NCBI GenBank assembly: GCA_950295325.1
Contig: OX485804.1
Span: forward strand, 9,300,001-9,364,000
Source of the DNA: Polytrichum commune
Lineage: Eukaryota > Streptophyta > Polytrichopsida > Polytrichales > Polytrichaceae
Length of the DNA: 64,000 bases
Direction: 5' to 3'
Shown here: piece by piece, positions 11,896-24,300 of the stretch
Layout of the letters: every line of letters begins with the position of its first letter
Numbering within the stretch: position 1 is the stretch's first letter
Notes under the pieces: model-generated
What the model saw: the letters and a program-made list of their open reading frames with translations, nothing else
Told to the model about the DNA's origin: nothing
Database searches by the model: none
Position numbers and translations under genes: made by a program

Positions 11896-13562
11896 ATATG
11901 TGCGATTAGGTTGCCTCCTTACCTATGCATATTACATCGGGTCAAAAACCATATCATCAAATTTACGAATATGTAAATTGGTCCGTATAGAACCACAATA
12001 GAAAAAATAGTTATTATGTTTTGTTCTTGTTGTGAGGCTCTTTGTGATTGACACATGAAACAACAATCTTCAAGATTTAGTACATTCCTAACCAAATGAG
12101 ACAATACGTAATCCCATCCTAGAGTCAATAAGTGTATGTGGAGTTGGTAGTGTTTGTTATAAGCCCACACACATAAAGCATATGGGGTTTTTTTGGCCAT
12201 TTTTTGTTGTTTGCTACCTTATGGTACTTTGATTCACAAGGTCAAAATTTATGTGCACCCGCAAATGTATTTGAATAAGCCACTGTTGATCTTTTAAAAT
12301 ATGGATCCAACCTCAACAAGTTATGAATCATCAAAGTCCATCAACATTGAGCCATAAGAAGACACAACCCTCCTCCCCCCATCATCTTCATGACTAAACC
12401 TAGAATGATTAAAAGAATTTGAGTACATAGTCCAATCTCTCTACACACATGCATTACTAGTGTCCATGCTTATGCATGCACGACACCCACCTCTCAAATA
12501 CAAGTGTTCAGTTAAGATTAGTAACACAAATTAGACCCAATTATGTCAAATGCGAATCTATAGAAAAATGGCGATCTTCCTCTCTACATAGAAGTGTTTT
12601 GAAACACTAGAATGCCCAATGTGAGTTTAGTTTAGTTTTGCTCTCTTTGTCGGGTTGTTTGGTACCATCGGCCGCATCCTAAAGAGTTGCCAAGCTCTCC
12701 TCTTCTTCTTCTTCCTCTTCTTGTGGTCCCGTTGACCTTTTACGTTTTTTCGCAATGAAATAAATGTTTGTTTCATTCGGAGTGCAAAAGAGAGACGATT
12801 GTGAGAATCTAGACATGTCATCATTATACATGTTATATCTTGAAATGGGTCGAGTCTTTGACAATATGGGTATCGTGTTGGTGCCATGCAAGCTTCACGT
12901 CGTTTTGAAGATGCTTGTCGCTTGGTGATGTGGAGTCGTGACTCGTGACTATGAAGCCGGCAAGTTATAATGATGCCGGGGGATCACTTCAGGTTGTTGT
13001 GGGACAAAAGAGAGGAAAAAGTACCCACGTTCTAACTTACCATATGGGGAAATGTCAATCGAACCCGTTTTTTATTGTAATTTGCCTCTAACTTTTCTCT
13101 TTACGTGAGATGAATAATAGCTCAAACACAACACTTTCCAACGTGAAGATGGGAAATAGTATCACAATTTCACACGATGGCTTGTTTCGATGTTAAATAC
13201 TAACAATGCCAAATAGTATTTACTAAAGTCCTATGACGTGCATACAATTGACATTTAAGTATATTTGGACACATCATTTGGTTAAGGATAACAGGGGTTG
13301 TGCACTTGTGGAGACAAAAATATCATATAACAAAAACAACATAGCAACCACAACTTTGAATGTTTGTATTCCATGTTCGCCAACCACCATATTTGTGTAG
13401 TTTTGCAATCTAGTGTACATCATATTGACGGTTGGAGTTGTCGAAAAGTCACGCATAAATTCAAATATATTGAACTCCTAGTTATTCTATTTACCATTGT
13501 TTTGTTGCATTATTTCTTCTAAGATTTTAATTATTAAAATAGTCATAGTAGCACACAACTGT
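11896..13562. other. Intergenic, no gene recognised
   Basis: No gene. A partial arm of the fold-back family at 4436-4720 lies near 12430-12550 (CTCAAATACAAGTGTTCAG, then ACAAATTAGACCCA). A (CTT)n-like stretch at 12701-12722 produces a spurious lysine/glutamate-rich frame on the minus strand. Confidence 0.5.
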
Positions 13563-13951
13563 ATGAAATTTTGTATATAATGTCATATGGTATTTTATGG
13601 CACTTTGATAACTTTTCTAGTGACATTTCTTATGGATAAGTTTACAAGTAGTGTCATCCCAACTTACATTCGTGTACACAAATGCCAATTATGGAGACAA
13701 GGTTTGGTGTATTTATCATCCTAACAATTTCGTAATGAATTATTTTCATGCATGATTTAATTTTGGATGAAAAATCACCAAGTAGTGACAAAATTTATAA
13801 CACTGTGATTTTATGATGTCCAATTTTTCTTACAAGAAATGATAAATAATGTTAGGTTCACATTCAATGTTGGTGACACTACATGGGCGGTTCACAATTC
13901 ATATTGAGAAATACAACAAGAATTGGTGACACTAAATAAAATATTTAGTAT
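13563..13951 (+). mobile_element. TA-flanked CACTAAATA MITE, diverged copy
   Basis: It aligns along its whole length with 25509-25894 and 43565-43954: GTCATATGGTATTTTATG, then TAACTTTTCTAGTGACA, then AATTTTGGATGAAAA, then GTTGGTGACACTACATGGGC, then GAATTGGTGACACTAAAT. The left terminal repeat is decayed; the right one is recognisable. Non-coding. Confidence 0.75.
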
Positions 13952-15269
13952 AGCTATGTATCCGATAAATAATTTGCTTGAAGGTAAAATCCTCCAAATG
14001 AGTATGTGCCAAAGTACATCTTGGGTAATCCACAATGCCTTCAAATTTGGAAGGCTAGGCATTTGTGGTGTCTACGTCAACTCGTCCATTACAAAAGTGA
14101 AAATATAGGGAAGTACTTAATAGCATGTAAATAATTGTTTTTATAATGTTTGACTCCGGAAATAGCATCAATGATCTTGAAGTAATGTAGTGGAGACAAG
14201 CTCGAATGAATTGACTCTCAGCATTGTTGAGGACTTGTTTGTACTAGAGCCCCTTCATCCACAATGGATGAATTTACATAGACATCACGAATCCCAAGCC
14301 AAAGTGGAAGTTGCGTGGCTGGATAGGTAGATAATAGGACCCAACATTGACTCTCTCTCTCTCTCTCTCTCATGTGTGGCCTTTGGGGGGCGGGGGATGA
14401 GCATTTCTTTATTTTTGCCTACTAATTATCTCCTTCGTGGACCCCTCCCATCCCATGCTCTTGGTGTACTTCCATGTGGAGTGGTGGATACAAGCACCGA
14501 CATTTCTACGATTCCTCAATTCAATTCAATTCCATACGATCGTGGTTCTTATATAAGTCACTCAACTCCGTGTTAACATCTTCAACTTCAAAATTAAGCC
14601 AATGTTTTTTACATAGTTGCTAGTGATTGTTTATGGCTAGCTTTCGGGAATTGTAGTTTGTGTGAATACTAATACCTACAAATTCCATAGTGAATGTTTT
14701 ATGTGACATACATACCAATTGTTAGGGTCTATTGTTAAATTATATATAAATTATACATAATTAACTTCTGGCCAACTTAATTATGCTTAAAGGCCAACTC
14801 TACACTAGCTAGTGACAAAAGACAAGTGAGCACATACTATACAAATGTCTTACTGACATGAGGCGTAGTCATGGACAAACCATGTGCATCTTCCACTACT
14901 CACCAAAAACTCACCCTTACTTCACTTATGATCAAGGGGTGTGGACCTTATGTGATCACTCTATTAATTGGACACATGTATTTGAGTGATATATGGTATG
15001 TCTTTGTTAAGAATTGACAGTACAAAGACATGTGTTACATCGAGATTGAAATGTGTGCTCATAATATAAACAACTTTCTAGGCTCTACAATATACACAAT
15101 TGGGAGAACTTGTGTGGCCACTTGATAAAAAGGAAAAAATGTTCATTTTGTTCACTTGAATGTTTGATATCTCAACTATGATTTGACGCTTGATGCAATG
15201 CCTCTTTGATTGACCTTTGTGCAAGACACTTAAACGGTCCAATCGCTTCTGGTTCTCCTTGAGGGGAGT
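13952..15269. other. Intergenic, no gene recognised
   Basis: No gene. A (CT)n microsatellite lies at about 14350-14371. About 14930-15060 has a partial arm of the fold-back family (ATTGGACACATGTATTTGAG, then ATATGGTATGTCTTTG). Confidence 0.5.
14350..14371. repeat. (CT)n microsatellite
   Basis: Ten or eleven consecutive CT dinucleotides. Confidence 0.95.
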
Positions 15270-15545
15270 GGTCTTCCGTGGATTATTTGGTGCCGGTGGA
15301 ATGATTCGGTGTTTAATGATCTGCAATGGCCCATTGAGAAAACACGTCAAGCCATTTGGGACACCTTGCAAGATTACGGTAGGAGCGAGTGGAAACGGAC
15401 TTGGAAAAGGCTCTGGACGTTGCCTACCAAGATGTTCTTAACGAATTCAATTCGACTTGGGAGGTCAAAGATCTTATTATAACCCATGGTAACTTAGTGG
15501 TCATGTGGAAGGTTCGACCCCAGATGGAAATCATTTCTAGAATTA
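15270..15545 (+). pseudogene. Probable LINE-type C-terminal remnant
   Basis: The plus strand reads WRWNDSVFND (about 15289-15318), then WPIEKTRQAIWDTLQDYG and SEWKRT, up to about 15404. After a one-base frameshift it continues as LEKALDVAYQDVLNEFNSTW, then NLVVMWKVRPQM up to about 15540. The W-R-x-N-D...F motif followed by a tryptophan-rich tail is typical of the region after the reverse transcriptase in plant LINEs, close to the zf-RVT and RNase H-like segment. That assignment rests on memory of similar repeat proteins and is tentative. No upstream reverse transcriptase is present, so it is a fragment. It could instead belong to another repeat family. Confidence 0.45.
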
Positions 15546-17329
15546 TCCCTTGGTCTACGCTGGTTCTCCCGAGGTGGTGATGTTTTGGTTCCATTCTTAC
15601 CGTTGATTTTTCAATTTGTGCCAAACAGGAGAAAAAAGATTGGCGCTTGAAACCATCATCTTCACGACTCACAATTGCTAACCACATGAGACGACTCGTG
15701 ATCCCGTCAACAACCAACAAATTTGGAAGTGTCCGTTATAGGCCTGCGCACCTTAAGATAGACGCTTGGGGGGGGGGGTTAGTGGTGGGGCTTAGTGGGC
15801 GGTTAAGTGGTTAAAAAGTTGGTAACCGACCCTAATGCAATATCTTCCAACAGGGGACAGATCTATGAAGAAGCTGGCAAGGCGGAGCAGCCGCCAAAGG
15901 GTTTCTTAGAAGTAGGCTATGTTGGCAGCTTCAAGTGAGGAAATCAAAAGCCCACGCCAGCTTCCTTCTTCACACTCTCTCTGTTGTTGCTATGCCAAAG
16001 TACACCAAGGACCAGCCTAGGGTTTCTAAGAAGTAGACTCTTTTACGAAGAGCATCTGAGGCTCATGTTCCAAATGCGTCCCCGAGATCACTTTCCTTTC
16101 TTTTCCTGTCAGATGTGAACTCCCGGATCGATCCAAAACCCATACACCAACAAGGTAGACATTGAAGTATATGGGCCTTCAATGCTTGAATGGGCCTTTC
16201 TGACTAGCCCAATTCTCCTAGGCTACGAAACACACAATTAGTACATGATGGTTGGTTAATACATCCAAATGAAGATCTCACTCACTTTTCTCATGATGTT
16301 TGGGGCTCGTATGAATATTCTATTCATTATCAAAGTGAAGATTCTTGTGCTTACTAGATGGTCATATATGAGTATGTCTGTTCGTTTTGTCATCTTTTGA
16401 GCACGTTGTCTAATCTCTTTCTTTCAAACACGTGTGTTTTTGGTGTCCATTCTTGGAGCCACACCACATCACATACCATGCACATTCGTGTGTCCTAGTA
16501 AGAAAAGTAATTGAACGAGGGTTGTCTACCTTAGAGGTCGAGCTAGGGTCGAAATCCCTTTACGATCCTTTGTTTGAGTGTGACTAGAAAGTCTTGGAAG
16601 GCCCCTTTGAGTTCTAGACACCGACATGTTTTATTTGTAAATAGTCACAAATGTCCTTGTGTTTCTTTGCCATCTATGCTCACATGCATCCCTTCGCTCC
16701 CCTACCACTTATGCACTCTTTGAATATATCAAATGCAAGAAGGAAAAAAAAAAACCTTAATTTTTTCTCAAAAATTTGTTATCCAAGAAGAAAACAAAAT
16801 GACTATTTGTATGTCACTAACACAATTGTTGGAAGTGGCAAATATGGGAGATTCTTTCAAAACCTTATGTTGGTCCCCACTTTTGGTTGCTTTACAATTA
16901 ACTCTTCTAGAACTAGGTGTTTGTTCCATGGCTAAAATGTCTTGTTCTTTAAGCTTGGCCCCACCAACTTTTGCTTGAAGGCAATCAATTCTATTGTACT
17001 AACCAAATAGGTCCATTGAGTTTACTCACATCCGAAACATGCATCAAAGACCTTGAATTCATGTACAAGTGCTCCATTAATTACAAGCCTACGGGAGGTA
17101 AGTTCTCACTAGACCCCCTTTGCCTCACTAGAATAGTTGGGGCCCAACTCATGTGTTTGACTCGATTATAGCTATTTGGACTGTATGCTAAGGACCACCC
17201 ATGTCAAATATAAAAGGTGGTCTAGGCCGATCTTTCATGCTAAAAAAAGTTGATTTTTTTTATAAGGGTTATTAATAGCACAATAGCACTACATAATTCA
17301 ATAAAGACTGGGGGAGAGGGGGCACCGTT
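15546..17329. other. Intergenic, no gene recognised
   Basis: No gene. A G run sits at about 15769-15778. About 16420-16500 resembles one arm of the fold-back family (TTTTTGGTGTCCATTC, then CCACACCAC). The A-rich stretch near 16745-16755 gives spurious lysine runs. Confidence 0.5.
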
Positions 17330-17461
17330 CACTAGTAGAAATGTGGCAATTTCATGACAAGACAATCTAAAACGAAATGACCATAATCACACTGGCCCGT
17401 GTCATTGTGGTCACTTCATGTTAGATTGGTGTGTCATGAAACTACCATATTTCTAGTAGTG
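17330..17461. repeat. 132-bp CACTA-type hairpin MITE
   Basis: The ends are CACTAGTAGAAATGTGG and the reverse complement of CACTACTAGAAATATGG. CACTACTAGAAA is the classic terminal motif of plant CACTA (En/Spm) elements. The two halves pair almost end to end, for example ATTTCATGACA on the left with TGTCATGAAAC on the right, and GAAATGACCA with TGGTCACTTC. The flanks GTT and ATT could be a decayed 3-bp target duplication. The element is too small to code. Confidence 0.8.
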
Positions 17462-18033
17462 ATTGGTAAAGAAAAGTGTCCAAAACATTATTCAAATGAG
17501 TGACCAAGTCGGGTGGGGCCAAGAATATGTCATGTAAGGTGCTAGAATTACACCTTACGGACGTTTGTCAATAAGTAGAGTCAACGTGAACAAATGAATG
17601 AGATTCAGGTGAAGCACCCGTCACTAAATATCATTAGAACGGAACCAACTAAAAACAGCTTAATAATGGTATGTTGATTGTATTTGAAATTGTTTGCGTT
17701 GCACGAGCCTTGTCTCTTGTGGAATTAGTGCAATGCAAAGCATTATCACAAGAAAAAGGGTGGCTAGATGACACCTCCCAAATGACAAAAGTCGTAGAAG
17801 ACAATCGCTAAATACCATATTATGTGTTATCTACATCAAAAGTGGTCTTATCAATACAAAACATATATGACTATTGATGAGCCTCCCGTGACTCTCATCA
17901 TTTGGGAGGTGTCAACTAACCGCCATTTCCTTGCCCCCCCCCTTGCTAGAACTTGAAAATAGGCAACACTGCAAGAAGCGATGTTGATTGTCATTTGTCA
18001 ACTACATTGGAGGATGTGTGTCGGATGCAAAAT
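17462..18033. other. Intergenic, no gene recognised
   Basis: Nothing recognisable. About 17790-17910 has weak inverted similarity: CTAGATGACACCTCCCAAATG near 17765 opposes CATTTGGGAGGTGTCAACTA near 17899-17918. This could be the inverted ends of a ~150-bp MITE. Confidence 0.45.
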
Positions 18034-18515
18034 GAATGTACACCCTAAACTTTGTAATATCAACCCTCATAATGTCACACATTTTGTAATATCCCAAAAT
18101 CTTAGTTCAAATCTCTTATATCATAAAATTTGTCATTAATGCAAATCATCCAAGAAGTCAACCCACACCCTTGCATTGTGTCATGTGTCAACATGTGGAG
18201 TGTCACCTTCTTATTCTTATTCTTATTCTTATTCTTCTTCTTCTTCTTCTTCTTCTTCTTCTGCCACTTCTTGAATGTTGGTGCATGTGTCCGCTACATC
18301 GCCCGGGAAGGCCAAGTGGAGTGGACCACACTAGCATAGGTAACGGGAGAACGAATTCAAATTGTCCTCACATCTCCTTTGTGCTATTTCATAATGTCAC
18401 ATGCTACACTAATTTTATAATATCACGCATCCATCATGACACTACAAAACTCCGTAATATCACGTGCACTTTGGTTGCCACAGGTGTGATACTATGGAGT
18501 TTAGAGTGTATAAAC
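18034..18515. mobile_element. Possible MITE with TGTACACCCTAAACT ends
   Basis: The left end TGTACACCCTAAACTTTG then TAATATC is an imperfect reverse complement of the right end, which reads GATACTATGGAG then TTTAGAGTGTATAAAC. The interior repeats phrases such as TAATATCACGC and ATAATGTCACA and contains the pyrimidine microsatellite at 18214-18263. Non-coding; the terminal match is only moderate. Confidence 0.4.
18214..18263. repeat. (TTATTC)n/(TTC)n compound microsatellite
   Basis: Four or five TTATTC hexamers pass into about nine TTC triplets. It accounts for the leucine- or phenylalanine-rich frames across it. Confidence 0.95.
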
Positions 18516-19597
18516 TTCTTGTTTACTAAATTTAGTTTCCCTCTCTATGTTATCTGGAATAAAGTACGGACTGTAGTTGACATGTCAATCTCTGAGAGTT
18601 TCTTTGGTGCAAACGTTTTATAAAGGGGTTGACTAATTCGACATTTAGTGCATCACTAGGTATCATGAATTGCATACATCGTGGAAGGGCACACATGAAG
18701 TTATATGCACATACATAAATTAAACATCATGGTCATGCTTTATTTCTTTTTGTCCTCTGATGTTGCATAAATGAAATCCATAGTTTTATTAAACCTTCGT
18801 CACAAGGGTTTGCCATTCCAATGAGCTTGAAACTTTCATACCACCCTCGATGTTGAGGGCAATTCAATATGCCATCACCAACATATTTTTATGACCAACC
18901 ACTTGTATGTGGAAATCAACTCCACTATGAAAGTCTTGGAAGAAATTGTTTTTTTGTTTCAACATAATTTGAGAAGATCCAACAGTCACAAGGTTGAAAA
19001 TTTTCAAGTGGGGCCGACTAATGAAATCATGTGTTTTTCAAATTTTGGATGACACGCTGGATAAGAATGTTAAGCAAAATTGAACACAACTATGAATATA
19101 TTTAGAATACCCATATGTGAGAACTTGAAATTTCAAACTTGGATTTTCATATGCTTGTTTAAAAGATGGTCAATGTTCATTGATTGGATGATGAGTGTCT
19201 CTCACAATGAGCTTGAATGCCAATATTGAAACATTCTTGGTTTAGGTGTTGCCCACACAACTCAATATGGTTGACCTTGCAATGGGCAACACCCTGGGTA
19301 TGAAAGTTTGCTTCCTCCTTCAAGTCTTAGTGAGATTCCGCTTGGCACAAGTTCAAGTTCTAGAGGGAGACGGCCTTGCATTGGTGCTTCCTACATTGTG
19401 CCACAACAATGAATGAAATATGCAACATCTTCTATATAAAACACTCCTAGTTTTTCTTTTCATTTCATTTTTTTCTTTTTTCTTTTCTCCTTCATTCTCT
19501 ACTATTGCCTCCTCCCATAGTGGAATGCCCCGTAACAATGCATTCCACTTGTACCAATGCAATTATGACCGGTAGAGTGCACGCACGTTTGTGCAAT
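18516..19597. other. Intergenic, no gene recognised
   Basis: No gene or repeat family was recognised on either strand. Confidence 0.5.
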
Positions 19598-19703
19598 GGG
19601 AGGCCTTTCATGTCGGGCAACCATATAGGTGCACCCACTAGCCTTGGACTAGCACCCTCACCTAGTGCGCCCACCTATGAACGCCCAACATGAAAGGCCT
19701 CCC
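19598..19703. repeat. 106-bp perfect-ended hairpin (fold-back)
   Basis: The left arm GGGAGGCCTTTCATGTCGGG continues AACCATATAGGTGCACCCACTAG. Its reverse complement is found almost base for base in the right arm, which ends CCAACATGAAAGGCCTCCC. The arms are about 44 nt with a loop of about 18 nt. The shape fits a fold-back MITE or a microRNA-like precursor. No promoter or transcript evidence is visible. Confidence 0.75.
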
Positions 19704-19924
19704 GCTAAAATTTGTGATTGACACGAAATTCCATTGTGTAACACACAATCTTCCATAACTTTTTTTTCTATACATATCGATGAAAAGAAAGTCATCAATT
19801 TGTTATTTGCTTTTGACCCAAGGTAATTTGCATGGGTATAGAGGTAACCTATTCGCGATGGCAACCTAAGTGCGCATATCAATGTAGACATTAAAGCAAT
19901 ACACAAAATACTTGAATTTGTGCG

Positions 19925-20215
19925 GTCCACACTATTTATAATCGACCCACATTAAGGGTTGCTTTACACATGATTCAAAAGTTGTAACCACGAAAATCCA
20001 AAGCCCCTTGAAAATCATCCAACGGCCATACCATGGGAAAAACAAAAACTTAAGTTTGCAACCAATGGGCCCTCCAAGCTTAGTGTGAAGTGAAAGTAGA
20101 CCATGTTGAGGGACAACAACATGACTACTAACAATCCAAAACAGCAGGTAGTCCATGACCCCACCATGACGATATAATACTTTAGGATCCAATAGCAATT
20201 GAATTGCTTGCCACG
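19925..20215. repeat. Dispersed repeat, copy 2 of a pair
   Basis: It matches 5868-6170 (see that entry): CCCTTGAAAATCAT, then AATGGGCCCTCCAAGCTTAG, then GAAAGTAGACCATGTTGAGG. It begins GGGTTGCTTTACACATGA, which is close to the GGGCCACTTTACACATGAG terminus of the MITE at 33835, so it may be a one-ended relative. Confidence 0.5.
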
Positions 20216-20907
20216 ACCCCTACTTTTGTATTAAACCCGTCTCTTTTGGTGGGCCTAATGCAATATCCGGTAAACCACATAATACTATCCACTTGATGCC
20301 ATGTAGGACGCCATCTAATTCTTTCATCCATTTGAGTTTCTTTGGGTCCCCATGCCCTCAAAATCTAGTGTAAAGTGAACTTGTACCATCTCTAGCTTCT
20401 CGACTCATCGTATCATTTGTATGTTGCAGGTCAAGGGCCCTCAAGCTCTAACTCGGTGTAAAACATAGTCAAAAGCCCACTAAGTTTTCATCTTAATTCC
20501 AACGACATGAAATGAAATCAGACGAGGTTACCTAGCTAGACACTTACCGTGAAGCCCTAGCCAAAAGTAAACGGTATATACATATATACATATATAGTTA
20601 GTTAGTTAGTTAGTTAGTATACATAATAGATGCATATATAATGGCACCATGTCTGTTCCTGTTCTTCACATGGACGACTGTATATTGAACATATATACTA
20701 CTACTACAACTATATATACTACGATGTACTGATTTTGTGTCGTGGAGTTTTTATAGACTCTCTATTTATGTCTGTGGGAGGGAGTGTCTTTGTCCCCTCA
20801 CAGCATGGCTGTAGTAGACAAGCCTACTGAACGTTGTTTGAGATGCTGTAATTAGAAAGAGCCCTGGACAAGGGAAAGGGTTCATGCATGTCGGCCATTG
20901 CTCGCTA
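20216..20907. other. Intergenic, no gene recognised
   Basis: No gene. It holds a (TATACA)/(TA)-rich run near 20576-20596 and a (TTAG)n run at about 20597-20619. Confidence 0.5.
20597..20619. repeat. (TTAG)n microsatellite
   Basis: Five to six TTAG/TAGT tetramers next to a TA-rich run. Confidence 0.9.
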
Positions 20908-21392
20908 GGCTAGACGCCCACCTCTTTGAGCCGGGCCCCTACCACTATTACCAACGTAAGGAAGGTTTAGGTGAAAATTACTTGAGCCCCCATCGGTTCG
21001 TGGTATACAATGATCGGGGAGAACCGGCAGTTAGTTATAAATGAACCGGTTGAGATTGAGAAATAACCGGTTGAAGTTCCAGATTGCAAGAAAATTATTG
21101 ATCATTTCAGAGGAATTTGGTGAGTACATCCCAATTTAATGAAGGAAAACCGGAGGGTGTTAGCATGTGACCGGTTGGACTTTCAAACACGAGGATCTCA
21201 ACCGATTATGCCCCAAAATATCCACGATCACTGGTGGTATATTCAGCTCAATCGGGCCCATCTAGACTAATTCAACTTTTTTGATGTTAATTCAACATCA
21301 AATTATTCGGAACTAGTAAAAACGTATGTGTTGATGTTTTCACCTCGGGCAATAGTGGTGAGGACCCAACTCAAAGAGGTGGGCGTCTAGCC
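20908..21392. mobile_element. 485-bp element with ~45-bp inverted ends
   Basis: The left end GGCTAGACGCCCACCTCTTT continues GAGCCGGGCCCCTACCACTATT. Its reverse complement appears at the right end with few mismatches (…AATAGTGGTGAGGACCCAAC, then GAGGTGGGCGTCTAGCC). The interior has no credible coding frame but repeats ACCGGTTGA-like phrases and resembles about 11030-11130. Long inverted ends and small size fit a MULE-type or other non-autonomous DNA transposon. I could not identify a clean target duplication. Confidence 0.7.
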
Positions 21393-24300
21393 ATGGCCTT
21401 GCATGTCTTGCCTAAATAAATTATAACAAAATGATAAGAATTGAATTTTTTTTATTTAAAAAAATGGCGTAGGGTCAACCAATGTTTTCATACTTGATTT
21501 TTTTATACTACTACTACTACTACTACTTTTGGAGTCGAATGGTGTCACTCGACTCCCAAGCTTAGTTGACCATGCGCATCTTAAAGGAGGGGTGGGGTTT
21601 CAAGGCGTTGACAACGGGACCAACCATGCCAATGGGAAAACATGTAGTGAAACATGAGAAATTAACCTCAGGTTAATTTCCATGCCACATAAGCAACCCA
21701 ATACTGAGGCAATGTATGATCTCCAAACTATGTTGTAATTTTTTTTGTGGACAAATGGCACGGGTAGATCACTTAGTGCATTTTAAAAACGACGTGTGGC
21801 ATAATATAGAGAGGATTAAAATCATTTGAAATAAAAATTATAAAGGAATTCCAAATAATGAAGGGGCCATTAAATGAAGACAATCCCATTATAAGTAAGT
21901 TAGATGGACATAAAATGTGGGCCATTATTTTGTAAAATTAATATAGGGGTTGAAGATAAGGATCCTAGAAGGTATGTTTAGTATGGTAATGACTGCTATG
22001 GTATTTGTGTTGGCATCTCCTACGTGTTTTCATCATAACAGTGTTTGCAATGATATTACTTTGTTATGGTCTCCTATGTGTTTTTTCATAACTCTGTTTG
22101 CAATGGTATTATTGTTTGCACCCTTCTTTGTTTCCATGCTTTCCCTCAACACTCGTCAATTGCGTTAGGAAGTAGATTAGCTTTTATTACTTAAAAGGAA
22201 TATAGAGTACAAAAAATTGCAATGACTTGGACAGTATAAGTAATGGAAGGGTGCAAACAAATGAACCATTTTTGAAATTTAAGTAATTATAGGGAGGCTT
22301 TAATTCAACCCTTGAAGGTAAATAGCCTAAAACAAAAATCCCCCAGCCGCACGTGGTGCACAAAAATGCCTTAGAGTGATCTACCTGTGACAAATGGCAT
22401 CATGGATGTTGTGGTGCACATCGGTATGAATAACATTGTGTATAAGATGGGATGCCACATTGCATCAATGTTGCCATCCATCATATCGTGTGGGGGTTGG
22501 CATGCATGGAACATTGGATGCATGTGAAATATTCCAATTGATATGCCACTAGAGTGTGTTGTGGGCAAAGCAATTTATTGAGGGGTGGCTTTATGGTTTA
22601 GGGTACTTGGAGGCTCTTCAGCAAACTAGTGTTACACTTGAGTGTCATGGAAGTGACAAATTCCTCCGCAATTGCCATTCATTTTATGCACACTCAACAT
22701 TGTAGGGTGCCCGAGTCTTGACTTGTGTTGCAATTTTTGAATCAACAAATTTTGCAATCTACAAAAGTGCCTTGTGATCCACCACAAATACTCTTGCATT
22801 GGTACCTATGTGAGTGATGGGTTTAGGAGTTGGAGAACTTTGGGACGATGCAATTACATTCTCAATGTGCATAAAGACAATTGCATCTTGACCACTCGGT
22901 TGATAGATTGCAGATAGTGTATGCCACGTGCAGTTTCTTGGTAGAACGCACAAATTCAAGGCCTCTAGCAATCCCATGCAAACTGGCATTTTTTATAGAA
23001 TAATTATGAGAGCCAACAATGTACCCACCACAAACAACTGGTGTTTTTTTTTTGGGGGTGGTGAAACCATGTTGTTTCTTAAGTTTTGATACCAATAGTT
23101 CGTTGGCACCTCATCTACGAGTTTGTATATTAACCAATCCACTCTCGCCCAACCATTCAACTTTGCCAGATTTCATCACATATGTAAGAGTGCTATGGTA
23201 ACTTTTCATTGCCGAATTGGTGTCTTGGTTAACATAAGGAATATTTTGGTATCCAACTACCTACATGTGAGCCCTAAACAACCACTGATCCTTGACATAA
23301 TTCTAGATTTATTTTGCTCGGGGGTAAGGATAAAGACAATGCTATTAGTGGAGCCATTGCCTAGGGCTCCATCCTTGCATAGACCAATGCATGATTTAAC
23401 CCATGTTCGTACGCTCTTTTAGATCCTAAAATTCTCTCATAGTTTAAGATGAAAAAAAAACCCAAAATTTTCATCCAAAATTTTAAATAGACTCCGATAC
23501 ATGATAAGCTAACGAGCTCTTGGTAGAAAGTTAAGTTTTCTCAAAGAAGGATCAAGCTCATGGTTTTCATCCCTCTTTGAGGGACGTTACAGATAACTTT
23601 ATTGCCATATTCATTTGGCACTAAGCAGTTTGCCATTTGTCTCAAGAGAGAGAAAAGAAAGCGCATTGAGTGATGGGTATTGAGTTACACTTGTATATTT
23701 GCAATTCTTTCAGCCTGCCTTTACATGAAGTACGGACTGTAGATGCAACGCGTTGAAAGGTTTATAGGACCTAATATTATTGGGTTGCCCCACAATGCTT
23801 TGCATTACTAATAAATAAGTAGATGGATTAGTTAATTATCATGTCTTGGAGAACCTCACCCGAGTGTAATTTGGAGAACCCTCTCTTGTTTGTTGAGCTT
23901 TGATACTTTAATCACTAAACAACATATCATTACTCAACTAATGAGTTGTGTTTGTGGGTTTGGCAAAAGATTTGAGAATAAAGAATCCAGATCTCGAAAT
24001 TTCTTTGTCATCAGACTAAATTTGAAATCAAGGCATCTAAACACACCAATTGAGAATGTTATGAAAGTATGTGAGAACCGGAGTTGAAAAAATTAAGGTG
24101 GGTGGGCAGTTCCAACTCCATGGAAAGTGGAGTGTGCAAGCCATCGTAAATGTTCAACAAATATAAATCACAAAGATTATCAATTAAAGTTTCAATGTTA
24201 AAGATGAGATGCAGAAGTTATGAATAACTAAAATTAGCTTCCCTTCAATAATCATGTAGACCCGCCCGATCAACTATTTTTGGTGACTTGTCATCAAACT

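Noticed and set aside
12627-12891. Two minus-strand frames with Lys/Glu runs as a nuclear protein
   Set aside because: The charged run comes from a CTT-type repeat at 12701-12722, and there is no other support.
18171-18623. 150-codon plus-strand frame with poly-Leu/Ile as a membrane protein
   Set aside because: The hydrophobic stretch is the translation of the pyrimidine microsatellite at 18214-18263; the rest has no motif.
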